A DNA stretch of 34,455 nt, taken from NCBI GenBank assembly GCA_028702675.1, contig JAQVOJ010000021.1, positions 1 through 34,455 of the forward strand, read 5' to 3'. The notes beneath the pieces were generated by a model. The model ran no database searches and was not told where the DNA came from. It worked only from the letters and a program-made list of their open reading frames with translations. Of the stretch, positions 9,415 to 20,047 are shown one piece after another (position 1 is the stretch's first letter; each line of letters opens with the position of its first letter). Made by a program: the position numbers and the translations under genes. This DNA is from Bacteroidales bacterium. GTDB taxonomy: Bacteria; Bacteroidota; Bacteroidia; Bacteroidales; ML635J-15.

Positions 9415-9566
9415 AGCATAAATTTTAATGTTATACATAAATAATTTTTGATAAAAGTAGTTAATTTTCTATAAATTACATAAATAATCGAAATATTTAA
9501 ATCAAACATAATGCCAAATAAAATACAAATAAACAAGGCTTTAGTTTAAAATTAAATCTATAAATA

Positions 9567-11699
9567 ATGAAACCTAACAATAAGCATAACAGCAAAAATG
9601 CAAACAATCGTAAAGATAATAAATCATTAACAAATTTAATCTTAGGAATACTAAGTAGCAGCCCTCAAAAATTGTTTAATTACAAACAACTTTCGGCTAT
9701 ACTAAACAGAACAACTCATGAAAGTAAAGAAGAAATTGCACTTTTACTTGAAGAGTTAAAACACACCGGAACAATTGAAGAAGTTTATCGCGGGAAATAC
9801 AGATTTAAATCAAGGACAGGGATTATCGAAGGAGTTGTTGATATTAGTCGTAGAGGATATGCTAGAATTATTAGCGAAGAGCTTACCGATGATATTTTTG
9901 TATCACAAAAAAACTTACATAATTCTTTACATGGCGATAAAGTAAAAATAGTGTTATATGCCAAAAAACGTACATCTAAATTAGAAGGAGAGGTTATTGA
10001 AATACTTAAACGCTTCAGAGATAAATTTGCCGGTACAATAGAAATTGTAAAATCTTATGGTTTCTTAATACCTGACGACTCACGAATGCCTTACGATATT
10101 TATATTCCATTAGAGAATCTTAATGGAGCAAAATCGGGCGACAAAGTTTTAGTTTCAATCACAGAATGGCACCCTAAAGGTAAAAATCCAACAGGAACAG
10201 TTGTAAGAATATTAGGAAGACCAGGCGAAAACGATGCTGAAATGCATTCTATACTTGCAGAATTTGGACTCCCAATCGATTTCCCAAAAGATGTAGAACA
10301 AGCTGCTGAAAAAATTCGTGAAGAAATATCCCAATTTGACGAAGAAACAAGAAAAGATTTCCGCAATATCCTTACATTTACAATAGACCCTGCCGATGCC
10401 AAAGACTTTGATGATGCAATTTCTTTTGAAAAAAATAATGATGACACATTTAACATAGGAATTCATATTGCTGATGTAAGTTATTACGTAACCCCCGGTA
10501 ATACTATCGACGAAGAAGCTAAAAGTCGTGCAACATCAATCTACTTGGTTGACAGGGTTGTTCCAATGTTGCCTGAAAAATTATCTAATAAGGTTTGTAG
10601 TTTAAGACCAAAAGAAGACAAACTTTGTTTCTCTGCTGTTTTTAAAATTAATAAAGAAGCTGAGATATCAGATTCGTGGTTTGGTAGAACTATTATTAAT
10701 TCTGATTATCGTTTTGATTATTCCGAAGTGCAAAAAATATTGGACACGCAAAATGGTAGCATTGCCTCAGAACTAAAACAAATAAATGAAATTGCAAAAA
10801 AACTTAGAGAAAAACGATTCCATAAAGGATCACTGAATTTTGAACATGCCGAAGTAAAATTCAAACTAGATGAAAAAGGGAAACCAATAAGTGTTTATTT
10901 TAAAGAAGCAACAGAAGCAAATCACTTAATTGAAGAATTTATGCTTTTAGCAAATAAAAAAGTTGCAGAGCTTATTGGTAAATCTAAACGAACCATGATA
11001 TACAGAGTACACGACGAACCTAATCCCGAAAAACTACAATCTTTTGCTGGTTTTATACGCAGATTCGGACATCAGTTGCCAACCGGAAACCCGAAGAAAA
11101 TACCTCAATCACTAAATGCCCTAATCAATGATGTGCAGGGAAAACCAGAACAGAATATAATTGAAAACCTTGCAGTAAGAAGTATGGCAAAAGCCGAATA
11201 TAGTATCGATAATATAGGCCATTACGGATTAGCATTTGATTACTATACACACTTTACATCTCCAATAAGACGATATCCAGACCTTATAGTACATAGATTA
11301 TTAGCTGCATTCCTTAAAAACGAAAAAACTCCAAAAGATAACTACGAATGGCTATGTAAACATAGTTCCGATATGGAACAACTCGCTACACAAGCAGAAA
11401 GAGCCTCAATAAAATATAAACAAGCCGAATTCTTAAGTGATAAAATTGGAAACCAATTCGAAGGAGTAATATCGGGAGTTACAGAATGGGGATTCTTTGT
11501 GGAACTTACCGAAAATGCTTGCGAAGGTCTTGTACCAATGCGTTCACTTACCGATGATTTTTATTATTTTGACGAAGACAATTATTGTATCAAAGGTAAA
11601 AGCAATGGCAAAATGTTTATGCTTGGCGATAAAGTAAAGATTGAAATTATTAAAGTTAATTTACAGAAAAAACAGGTAGATATGGATTTGGTTGAATAG
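9567..11699 (+). CDS. rnr: Ribonuclease R
   Basis: 710 aa; RNB catalytic motif TIDPADAKDFDDAIS; YTHFTSPIRRYPDLIVHR; C-terminal S1 domain. Confidence 0.96.
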   Translation: MKPNNKHNSKNANNRKDNKSLTNLILGILSSSPQKLFNYKQLSAILNRTTHESKEEIALLLEELKHTGTIEEVYRGKYRFKSRTGIIEGVVDISRRGYARIISEELTDDIFVSQKNLHNSLHGDKVKIVLYAKKRTSKLEGEVIEILKRFRDKFAGTIEIVKSYGFLIPDDSRMPYDIYIPLENLNGAKSGDKVLVSITEWHPKGKNPTGTVVRILGRPGENDAEMHSILAEFGLPIDFPKDVEQAAEKIREEISQFDEETRKDFRNILTFTIDPADAKDFDDAISFEKNNDDTFNIGIHIADVSYYVTPGNTIDEEAKSRATSIYLVDRVVPMLPEKLSNKVCSLRPKEDKLCFSAVFKINKEAEISDSWFGRTIINSDYRFDYSEVQKILDTQNGSIASELKQINEIAKKLREKRFHKGSLNFEHAEVKFKLDEKGKPISVYFKEATEANHLIEEFMLLANKKVAELIGKSKRTMIYRVHDEPNPEKLQSFAGFIRRFGHQLPTGNPKKIPQSLNALINDVQGKPEQNIIENLAVRSMAKAEYSIDNIGHYGLAFDYYTHFTSPIRRYPDLIVHRLLAAFLKNEKTPKDNYEWLCKHSSDMEQLATQAERASIKYKQAEFLSDKIGNQFEGVISGVTEWGFFVELTENACEGLVPMRSLTDDFYYFDEDNYCIKGKSNGKMFMLGDKVKIEIIKVNLQKKQVDMDLVE

Positions 11700-11700
11700 G

Positions 11701-11785
11701 GGGTAGGTGACAGGTTTTAGGGGGTAGGTGACAGGTTTTAGGAGGTAGGTGACAGGTTTTAGGGGGTAGGATTTAGGTTTTAAGG
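11701..11785. repeat. 21-bp tandem repeat (~4 copies), G-rich
   Basis: GGGTAGGTGACAGGTTTTAGG copies start at 11701, 11722, 11743 and 11764 (last degenerate), immediately after the rnr stop codon. Confidence 0.9.
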
Positions 11786-11915
11786 GTTGGAATTTGAAAT
11801 TTAAAATTTATAGGGCTACACCTTATTATGTTATTAAAAAACCATTCATATTTTAAAAATAATCTTGAAAATACTATAATTTTACGTATTTTGTAACAAA
11901 TTATACATTTTAGTC

Positions 11916-13130
11916 ATGGCAGGTTTAGATAAATCACCTAAATTACTAACAAATATTAGTTTGCTTCCACAAGAAGAAATGCTTGAAGTTAAAAATAAAA
12001 AGCATAGATTTTCTATTGGAATTCCTTGCGACAAAAGCGGACTTGAATCACGAGTGCCATTAGCTCCATTAAGTGTAGAGCATCTTGTAGAAATAGGATT
12101 TGAAGTTAGAATTTCACGTAATAGCGGAAACTCTGCAAATTTTTCAAACCTTGATTATTCAGAAAAAGGTGCTCAGATTGTAGATAACGAAGAAGCATTA
12201 CAAGCAGATATAATAATTAAAGTTGCTCCACTTTCACTAAACGAAATTTCTCTATTAAGAGGTTCACAAGTTATTATTTCATCATTGCATGTTTATACTC
12301 AACCCCGAGAATACTTTCTTGAACTTATTCGAAAAAAAATTACCGCTATTTCGTTTGAAGACCTAATGGATAAATATGGTAATTATCCTATTGTACGTAG
12401 CATGAGCGAAATAGCAGGTCGTTCATCAATTCTTATTGCCTCAGAATATCTTAGTAATGTACACAAAGGAAAAGGCGAAATGCTTGGAGGAGTTACAGGC
12501 GTTTCTCCATCAGAAATTGTTATAATAGGAGCAGGAACAGCAGGAACTTATGCTGCAAAAACAGCACTAGGACTTGGTGCCAATATTAAAGTGTTCGATC
12601 GTTCGGTACATAGACTTAATCGATTGCAAAATCTTGTGGGTTTTCCTGTATTTACATCAACAATACAACCGTCAATTCTTGTTCAAAGTTTAAAAACAGC
12701 AGATGTTGTAATTGGTGCAATTAGAATTATTGCAGGTAATTGCCCCGTTTTTATTACAGAAGATATGGTTAAAATAATGAAAAATAACTCTGTAATTGTG
12801 GATATAAGCATCGACCAAGGTGGATGCTTCGAAACTAGCAAAGTTACCGACCATAAAAAACCGGTATATAGAAAACATGATGTTGTTCACTATTGTGTAC
12901 CAAATATTCCTTCGCGTGTTGCTCGTACAGCATCTTATGCTCTTAGCAATATTATTATACATCAACTTATTGAACTAAAAAACTCCGGAACCTTAAACAA
13001 TTTCTTGAAACATCATCCCGAAAGCCGTAACGGAGTGTATCTATTTAATGGAATTCTTACCAGCGAACATATAGGACGAGTTATTGGTGTTTATTCCAGA
13101 GATATCGATTTATTACTTGCGGCACTTTAA
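11916..13130 (+). CDS. ald: Alanine dehydrogenase (AlaDH/PNT family)
   Basis: 404 aa; PNT N-terminal domain, Rossmann motif VIIGAGTAGTYAAKTALGLGA, and DISIDQGGCFETS characteristic of Ald. Confidence 0.88.
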   Translation: MAGLDKSPKLLTNISLLPQEEMLEVKNKKHRFSIGIPCDKSGLESRVPLAPLSVEHLVEIGFEVRISRNSGNSANFSNLDYSEKGAQIVDNEEALQADIIIKVAPLSLNEISLLRGSQVIISSLHVYTQPREYFLELIRKKITAISFEDLMDKYGNYPIVRSMSEIAGRSSILIASEYLSNVHKGKGEMLGGVTGVSPSEIVIIGAGTAGTYAAKTALGLGANIKVFDRSVHRLNRLQNLVGFPVFTSTIQPSILVQSLKTADVVIGAIRIIAGNCPVFITEDMVKIMKNNSVIVDISIDQGGCFETSKVTDHKKPVYRKHDVVHYCVPNIPSRVARTASYALSNIIIHQLIELKNSGTLNNFLKHHPESRNGVYLFNGILTSEHIGRVIGVYSRDIDLLLAAL

Positions 13131-13205
13131 CCTAATATAGTTAATCTAAAAAACATATTGTAATAGCTAGTAGCAATTATTTATAAGTAATAGCAATAAA
13201 TTCTG

Positions 13206-13237
13206 TTTGCAAAGTTCATAGTCTAAAACTATATTTG
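13206..13237 (+). promoter_or_regulatory. Bacteroidetes-type promoter of ileS
   Basis: TTTG (13206-13209), N20, TATATTTG (13230-13237), 35 bp upstream of the ileS ATG. Confidence 0.7.
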
Positions 13238-13272
13238 CACCTCATTTTCAGATTTATTAAAAATTATTACAC

Positions 13273-16200
13273 ATGGGCAATAAATTCCCTGAATATAAAC
13301 AACTTAATCTTTCTGCCATTAACAAAGAGATTATGGAATTATGGGAGAAAGAAGAAACTTTTAAACAGAGTATTAGTAGTCGTAAAAACAAACCGGAATA
13401 TGTTTTTTACGAAGGTCCTCCTTCTGCAAACGGAAAACCCGGAATACATCATGTAATGGCAAGAGCTATTAAAGATATTTTTTGCCGATACAAAACTATG
13501 ACCGGATACAAAGTAAACAGAAAAGCCGGTTGGGATACTCATGGCTTACCGGTAGAACTTAGCGTAGAGAAAACTCTTGGAATAACTAAAGAAGATATAG
13601 GTAAGAAAATTACCGTTGACGAATATAATACCACTTGCCGCAAAGAAGTAATGAAATATACTGATATGTGGGAAGAACTTACAAGAAAAATGGGGTATTG
13701 GGTTGATATGGACAATCCTTATATTACATACGACAACAGGTATATTGAAACTCTTTGGTATCTTCTAAAAAAAATATTCGATAAAGGCTTACTTTATAAA
13801 GGTTATACAATTCAACCTTATTCGCCTGCAGCAGGAACAGGACTTAGTACACACGAATTAAATCAACCCGGCTGCTATCGTGATGTTAAAGATACTGTAT
13901 GTACAGCTATGTTTAAACTTATTGCTAACGAGCCATACAAAAAAATATTTAACGACATACAAAATCCTATTTATACCTTAGCATGGACAACTACTCCATG
14001 GACTTTGCCAAGTAATACTGCTTTAGCAGTGGGTGCCGAAATAGAATATTTGTTGATTGAAACTTACAATCCATATTTAGGAAATAAAATAAATGTTGTT
14101 TTATGTAAAGACAGATTATCTGCATATTTTAACCCCGAACACGAACAAAATGAGTTAACTGATTATGAACCTGGCAATAAAAATTTACCATACAAAATCC
14201 TAAAAAGTTTTAATGGTAAAATGCTTATTGGTTTAAAATATGAACAATTAATTAACTGGGTAAAACCCGATGGCGATGCATTTAGAATTATTGCCGGTGA
14301 TTATGTAACTACCGAAGACGGAACCGGTATTGTTCACATTGCCCCAACATTTGGTGCCGACGACCTTCGTGTGGCAAAACTAGCAGGTATTGCAGCCTTA
14401 GTTCTTGTTGATAATGCCGGACAAACAGTTCCATTAGTTGATAAAAAAGGACGTTTTACTCCACTCAATAATATTGATGAAAATTTTGCACAAAAACACA
14501 TAAACTTTAATGAATACAAAGATTTTGAAAGTCGTTATGTTAAAAACGAATACGACCAAAATCTTACAGAAAAAGATATTACAGTTGATATAGATATTGC
14601 TGTAAACCTAAAGCAAAACGGAAAAGCCTTCAAGATTGAAAAATACGAGCATAATTATCCACATTGTTGGCGTACCGACAAACCAATACTTTATTATCCT
14701 CTCGATTCATGGTTTATACGTACTACTGCTGTTAAAGACCGTATGATAGAACTAAATAAAACCATAAACTGGAAACCGGCAAGTACAGGAGAAGGACGCT
14801 TTGGTAAATGGCTTGAAAATCTTGTGGACTGGAACCTTTCCCGCAGCAGATACTGGGGCACTCCCCTACCTATTTGGCGAACCGAAGATGGTAACGAAAT
14901 TAAATGTATTGGCTCCGTTACAGAATTAATTACTGAAATAGATAAATCTATTGCTGCCGGCAAAATGGCAGATAATCCATACAAAAATTTCCAGCAAGGT
15001 AATAACAGTAAAGAAAACTACGAAAAAATTGACCTGCATCGCCCTTATGTAGATAATATAGTTTTAGTTTCTGATAATGACAAAGCTATGTATCGTGAAT
15101 CTGATCTTATTGATGTTTGGTTCGACTCCGGAGCCATGCCTTTTGCACAATGGCATTACCCTTTCGAAAATAAAGATAATTTTAATAATCTTTTTCCTGC
15201 CGATTTTATTGCCGAAGGTGTTGATCAAACAAGAGGATGGTTTTTTACTCTACATGCTATTGCCACTATGATAAGTGATTCGGTTGCATTTAAAAATATT
15301 ATTAGTAACGGATTAGTTCTTGATAAATTTGGCAATAAAATGTCTAAGCGTCTTGGCAATGCCGTTGATCCATTCGAAGTAATAGAAAAATACGGAAGCG
15401 ATGCTTTGCGATGGTATATGATTACAAACGCTCAACCATGGGATAACCTAAAATTTGATGTAGCAGGTGTTGAAGAAATTCAACGTAAATTTTTTGGCAC
15501 ACTTTTCAATACATACGGATTTTTTGCACTTTATGCCAATGTAGATAGTTTCTATCATACCGAAAAAGAAATTCCCGTATCAGAAAGACCAGAATTAGAC
15601 AGATGGATTATATCTTTATTAAATACTCTTATAAAAGAAACTCACAAGTATTACGAAGATTACGAACCAACAAAAGCAGGAAGAGCTATTCAAGAATTTG
15701 TTAACGATAATTTGAGTAATTGGTATGTTCGACTTGGTAGAAAAAGATATTGGGGAGGCGAGATGAATAAAGACAAACTCGCAGCATACCAAACGCTTTA
15801 TACATGTTTAAATACTGTATGCAAACTTGCTTCACCAATCGCTCCTTTCATTACAGATAAAATCTATCGCGATTTAAATTCTGTGTGTAAAAAAGAAGCA
15901 TCAAATTCAATACATTTAAACTTATTCCCTGAATATAGCGAAAAATTAATTGATAAAGATTTGGAAGAAAGAATGAAGCTTGCCCAAACTATTTCTTCGC
16001 TTGTTCTTGCATTACGCCGTCAAGTAAATATAAAAGTAAGGCAACCTCTACAAAAAATCATTATACCTGTAATTGATAAAAACTTCGTAAAACAAGTTGA
16101 AGCCGTAAAACATATTATTCTTGCAGAAACCAATATCAAAGAATTAAACTTATTAGAAGATACATCCGGCATCTTGGTTAAAAAAGTTAAACCCGACTTT

Positions 16201-16716
16201 AAAAAATTAGGACCTCGCTATGGCAAAATGATGAAGCAAATTGCCGCATTTTTAAATGATTTAAATCAATCAGATATAGCCAAACTTGAAAGATCTGGTA
16301 TATTAGAGTTTGAAATAGAAAATCAAAAAATAAGCATTCATTTAGATGATGTTGAAATAAGATCAGAAGATATTCCCGGATGGTTGGTAGCAAATCATGA
16401 TAATATAAGCGTAGCCTTGGATGTAACTATTACTGAAGAGCTTCAAAAAGAAGGAATAGCAAGAGAATTAGTAAACAGGATACAAAACTTAAGAAAAGAA
16501 AGTGGATTTGAAGTTACCGATAAAATTTATATTTATATAGAATCGAACAAAGAAATTAATTCAGCTGTTATAGAGTATCAAGATTATATTTGCGAACAAA
16601 CTTTAGGAGAAGACATTAATATTCTCGAAAAATTGGAACAAAATATTTTTAAAAACGTAGAAGTTAATGATCTAAGCATAAGTATTGCAGTTGAGAGAAT
16701 AAAAAATATTAATTAA
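13273..16716 (+). CDS. ileS: Isoleucyl-tRNA synthetase
   Basis: 1147 aa; class I signatures PPSANGKPGIHHVMAR and NKMSKRLGN; DVWFDSGAMPFAQ; IleS C-terminal anticodon-binding region. Confidence 0.96.
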   Translation: MGNKFPEYKQLNLSAINKEIMELWEKEETFKQSISSRKNKPEYVFYEGPPSANGKPGIHHVMARAIKDIFCRYKTMTGYKVNRKAGWDTHGLPVELSVEKTLGITKEDIGKKITVDEYNTTCRKEVMKYTDMWEELTRKMGYWVDMDNPYITYDNRYIETLWYLLKKIFDKGLLYKGYTIQPYSPAAGTGLSTHELNQPGCYRDVKDTVCTAMFKLIANEPYKKIFNDIQNPIYTLAWTTTPWTLPSNTALAVGAEIEYLLIETYNPYLGNKINVVLCKDRLSAYFNPEHEQNELTDYEPGNKNLPYKILKSFNGKMLIGLKYEQLINWVKPDGDAFRIIAGDYVTTEDGTGIVHIAPTFGADDLRVAKLAGIAALVLVDNAGQTVPLVDKKGRFTPLNNIDENFAQKHINFNEYKDFESRYVKNEYDQNLTEKDITVDIDIAVNLKQNGKAFKIEKYEHNYPHCWRTDKPILYYPLDSWFIRTTAVKDRMIELNKTINWKPASTGEGRFGKWLENLVDWNLSRSRYWGTPLPIWRTEDGNEIKCIGSVTELITEIDKSIAAGKMADNPYKNFQQGNNSKENYEKIDLHRPYVDNIVLVSDNDKAMYRESDLIDVWFDSGAMPFAQWHYPFENKDNFNNLFPADFIAEGVDQTRGWFFTLHAIATMISDSVAFKNIISNGLVLDKFGNKMSKRLGNAVDPFEVIEKYGSDALRWYMITNAQPWDNLKFDVAGVEEIQRKFFGTLFNTYGFFALYANVDSFYHTEKEIPVSERPELDRWIISLLNTLIKETHKYYEDYEPTKAGRAIQEFVNDNLSNWYVRLGRKRYWGGEMNKDKLAAYQTLYTCLNTVCKLASPIAPFITDKIYRDLNSVCKKEASNSIHLNLFPEYSEKLIDKDLEERMKLAQTISSLVLALRRQVNIKVRQPLQKIIIPVIDKNFVKQVEAVKHIILAETNIKELNLLEDTSGILVKKVKPDFKKLGPRYGKMMKQIAAFLNDLNQSDIAKLERSGILEFEIENQKISIHLDDVEIRSEDIPGWLVANHDNISVALDVTITEELQKEGIARELVNRIQNLRKESGFEVTDKIYIYIESNKEINSAVIEYQDYICEQTLGEDINILEKLEQNIFKNVEVNDLSISIAVERIKNIN

Positions 16717-16728
16717 AGATTAAGAATT

Positions 16729-17115
16729 ATGGCACAAGACACAGAAAAAAAAAGATATACAAAAGAAGAACTTGAAGAATTTAAGGAACTAATTTTAGAC
16801 AAGCTTGAGAATGCAAAAGCAGATTATGAATTGTATAAGAATGCCTTAAACCATTCTGACACAAACGATATTGCAGATACGTCTCCTACTTTTAAAGTTC
16901 TTGAAGAAGGTGCTGCTGTTTTATCGAAAGAAGAGGCAGGCCGCTTAGCTCAAAGGCAATTAAAGTTTATACAGCACTTACAAGCAGCTTTAGTAAGAAT
17001 AGAAAATGGAACTTATGGGATTTGTAGAGAAACAGGAAAACTCATATCTAAAGAACGTCTTCGTGCTGTACCACATGCTACACTAAGTATTGAAGCAAAG
17101 AATAATCAAAAATAG
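16729..17115 (+). CDS. TraR/DksA family transcriptional regulator with a degenerate zinc finger
   Basis: 128 aa; C-terminal GTYGICRETGKLISKERLRAVPHATLSIEAK is the Bacteroidota DksA-like motif. Confidence 0.85.
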   Translation: MAQDTEKKRYTKEELEEFKELILDKLENAKADYELYKNALNHSDTNDIADTSPTFKVLEEGAAVLSKEEAGRLAQRQLKFIQHLQAALVRIENGTYGICRETGKLISKERLRAVPHATLSIEAKNNQK

Positions 17116-17142
17116 ATTAGTAAAAAATATTTTATTATTTTG

Positions 17143-17167
17143 CCCAACAATTACTGTTGGGTTTTTA
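17143..17167 (+). terminator. Rho-independent terminator between the dksA-like gene and lspA
   Basis: CCCAACA-attac-TGTTGGG followed by TTTTTA. Confidence 0.75.
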
Positions 17168-17188
17168 TATTTATAAAATTTTATATCA

Positions 17189-17800
17189 GTGAAGAAACAA
17201 TATATAGTTGCTGTCTTAGTAATATTATTGATACTAATAGCAGATCAAGCATTAAAAATATGGGTTAAAACAAATATGATGATAGGAGAACAAATTCCTA
17301 TTATCGGGAATTCTATTATGCTATATTTTATTGAGAATCCAGGAATGGCATTTGGGATGGAAATACCAGGTTTATTTGGCAAGCTTATTTTAAGCATTTT
17401 TAGATTAGTGGCAATCGTATTATTAAGTATATACCTACATAAAACAATTAAAAAGGGTGTAAGTTCATTTTTTGTTATTTGCATTGCAATGGTTATTGCC
17501 GGTGCTGCCGGAAACTTAATCGATAGTGCATTTTATGGTCTAATTTTTAGTGAAAGTACTAATCAAATTGCAACTCTATTTCCTCAAGAAGGTGGTTATG
17601 CTCAATTTATGCATGGACATGTTGTAGATATGTTTTATTGCCCCGTAATTGATACACATATACCCGAAAGCTGGCCATTTTGGGCAAGTAAACATATTAT
17701 TTTCTTCAGACCAGTGTTTAATATTGCCGATTCTGCAATTACTGTATCAGTAATTTTAATGATTATTTTTTATCGAAAAGTATTTCGAGACCAATTTTAA
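17189..17800 (+). CDS. lspA: Lipoprotein signal peptidase (signal peptidase II)
   Basis: 203 aa, GTG start; DQALKIWVK, NPGMAFGME, GAAGNLIDS, HGHVVDMFY and FNIADSAI signatures. Confidence 0.94.
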   Translation: MKKQYIVAVLVILLILIADQALKIWVKTNMMIGEQIPIIGNSIMLYFIENPGMAFGMEIPGLFGKLILSIFRLVAIVLLSIYLHKTIKKGVSSFFVICIAMVIAGAAGNLIDSAFYGLIFSESTNQIATLFPQEGGYAQFMHGHVVDMFYCPVIDTHIPESWPFWASKHIIFFRPVFNIADSAITVSVILMIIFYRKVFRDQF

Positions 17801-17806
17801 TAATTA

Positions 17807-18364
17807 TTATAAAAGTAAACTTTCAATTATTTGAGGATAATACTGATATTCTAACTCATGAATTTTTTTTGCTAAACTTTCGTATGTATCACTCTTATTT
17901 ATACTACATTTTTTCTGAAATATAATGCTTCCTTCATCATAAAGCTCGTTAACATAATGAATGGTAATACCGGACTCATTCTCCTTATTTTTAATTACCT
18001 CTTTATGAACATTATCTCCATACATACCTTTTCCTCCGTATTTTGGCAATAATGCAGGATGAATATTAATTATTCTATTCTCGAAAGCACTAATAATATC
18101 AAAAGGAATTAACCACAAAAAACCGGCTAAAACTATTAAATCAGGGTTACAATCTTGTAAAGATTTCAAAATTTTTCCCGACAAAAATTCATCACGATTA
18201 AAAATATATATCGGAATATTTAGCTTTTTGGCACGATTAATTACCAAAGCATGTTCATTATTTGTGAATACTCCACAAACTTTTATAGGTCTTTTTTCTA
18301 AATATTTGGCTATATTTTCCATGTTTGTGCCTGACCCAGAGGCAAATACGGCAATTTTCTTCAT
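17807..18364 (-). CDS. purN: Phosphoribosylglycinamide formyltransferase
   Basis: IAVFASGSGTNMENI; NIHPALLPKYGGKGMYG; GITIHYVNELYDEGSIIFQ. Confidence 0.94.
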   Translation of the reverse strand: MKKIAVFASGSGTNMENIAKYLEKRPIKVCGVFTNNEHALVINRAKKLNIPIYIFNRDEFLSGKILKSLQDCNPDLIVLAGFLWLIPFDIISAFENRIINIHPALLPKYGGKGMYGDNVHKEVIKNKENESGITIHYVNELYDEGSIIFQKKCSINKSDTYESLAKKIHELEYQYYPQIIESLLL

Positions 18365-18450
18365 AAGTATTCTATTTTATGTCTTTATCCTTAATATATT
18401 TCAATAAAATCTGTAAAAATGTGCATAGTTGATAAATTTATTGATAAATC

Positions 18451-18474
18451 TTTGATTATGAATATGTATATTTG
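18451..18474 (+). promoter_or_regulatory. Putative Bacteroidetes-type -7 box upstream of acpP
   Basis: TATATTTG at 18467-18474. The -33 TTTG is at non-standard spacing (candidate at 18451). Confidence 0.4.
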
Positions 18475-18528
18475 TTTCTTTGTAGGCTCAAAATAAATGA
18501 AAATAAGTTTAACTAAAAATTAAAAATT

Positions 18529-18765
18529 ATGTCAGACATTGCATCAAGAGTAAAAAGCATTATCGTAGATAAGCTTGGTGTTGATGAGGCTGAAGTTACT
18601 CCCGAAGCCAGTTTCACAAACGATTTAGGTGCAGACTCTCTCGACACTGTAGAGTTGATAATGGAATTCGAAAAAGAATTTGAACTTTCAATTCCGGACG
18701 AAGAAGCCGAAAAAATCGAAACAGTAGGGTTAGCTATCAAATACATCGAAGAAAACTCTAACTAA
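18529..18765 (+). CDS. acpP: Acyl carrier protein
   Basis: 78 aa with the 4'-phosphopantetheine site [17 protein letters not shown]. Confidence 0.97.
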   Translation: MSDIASRVKSIIVDKLGVDEAEVTPEASFTNDLGADSLDTVELIMEFEKEFELSIPDEEAEKIETVGLAIKYIEENSN

Positions 18766-18794
18766 GCTTTTTATTAACTAGAATTAGTACGTCT

Positions 18795-20042
18795 ATGGAA
18801 CTAAAAAGAGTTGTTGTAACCGGAATTGGAGCCATTACACCACTAGGGCACAATGTACCCGATACATGGAAAGCGCTTATAAACGGAGAAAGTGGCTCTG
18901 ATTTGATTAGCCATTTCGACACTACTAATTTTAAAACAAAATTTGCATGCGAGATTAAAAATTATGATGCTGCAAACTATTTTGACCGCAAGGAATCCCG
19001 TAAAATGGACAGGTTTGCTCAATATGCTATGATTAGTGCCGAAGAAGCACTTAAAGATAGCAATATCGATCTTGAGAGCGTTGATCTACATAGAATGGGA
19101 GTTATCCTTGCTTCAGGAATTGGAGGAGTTGAAACATTATTAAATGAAATAAAGGGCTTTATTGAGGGTAATGGAATTCCTCGATTTAGCCCCTTCTTCA
19201 TTCCTAAAATTATTTGTGATATTGCTGCCGGACTTATATCAATGAAATACGGACTAAAAGGTCCTAATTATGCAACAGTTTCAGCTTGTGCTTCTAGTAC
19301 TAATGCAATAATAGATTCTGTTCAACTTATTCGTAATCAAAAAGCTGATATTATTATTGCCGGTGGTAGCGAAGCAGCTATTAACGAAGTAGGAATGGGT
19401 GGCTTTAATTCTATGCAAGCAATTTCTACTAAAAACGATGAATATAAAACAGCCTCTAGACCATTCTGTGCTACACGAGACGGCTTTGTAATGGGTGAAG
19501 GCTCGGCGGTTTTAATTCTTGAAGAATACGAACACGCAAAAGCTCGTGGAGCAAAAATCTATGCCGAAATAGTAGGAGTTGGTCTCTCAGCAGATGCCCA
19601 TCACTTAACTGCCCCACATCCCGAAGGAGAAGGAGCCTTTCATGTAATGAAAAATGCTCTTGATGACGCATATATGAACTCTAACGAAGTTGATTATATT
19701 AATGTTCACGGAACTGCAACACCTAGAGGAGACATCTCTGAATTATTGGCAATTAAAAAACTATTTGGAGAACATGCTTTCAAAATGAATATAAGCTCAT
19801 CTAAATCAATGACAGGGCACTTACTAGGTGCCGCAGGAGCTTTAGAAGCAATAGTATGCATTTTATCAATGAGAGACGAAATTGTTAGCCCAACAATTAA
19901 CCATCAAAAACAAGACCCCGAAATTGACGAAAGATTTAATCTTACTTTGAATAAATCCCAAAAACGAAAAATAAAAGTTGCTATGAATAATACTTTTGGG
20001 TTTGGAGGTCATAATACCACTTTAATATTTAAAAGTATATAA
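18795..20042 (+). CDS. fabF: Beta-ketoacyl-ACP synthase II
   Basis: 415 aa; active-site SACASSTNAI, VHGTATPRGD, GHLLGAAGALEA; directly follows acpP. Confidence 0.96.
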   Translation: MELKRVVVTGIGAITPLGHNVPDTWKALINGESGSDLISHFDTTNFKTKFACEIKNYDAANYFDRKESRKMDRFAQYAMISAEEALKDSNIDLESVDLHRMGVILASGIGGVETLLNEIKGFIEGNGIPRFSPFFIPKIICDIAAGLISMKYGLKGPNYATVSACASSTNAIIDSVQLIRNQKADIIIAGGSEAAINEVGMGGFNSMQAISTKNDEYKTASRPFCATRDGFVMGEGSAVLILEEYEHAKARGAKIYAEIVGVGLSADAHHLTAPHPEGEGAFHVMKNALDDAYMNSNEVDYINVHGTATPRGDISELLAIKKLFGEHAFKMNISSSKSMTGHLLGAAGALEAIVCILSMRDEIVSPTINHQKQDPEIDERFNLTLNKSQKRKIKVAMNNTFGFGGHNTTLIFKSI

Positions 20043-20047
20043 ATTTC

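Noticed and set aside
10100-10466. Two minus-strand ORFs inside rnr
   Set aside because: They overlap each other and a conserved rnr catalytic region; spurious.
13235-13456. 73-aa + strand ORF at the ileS start
   Set aside because: Out-of-frame overlap with the ileS N-terminus.
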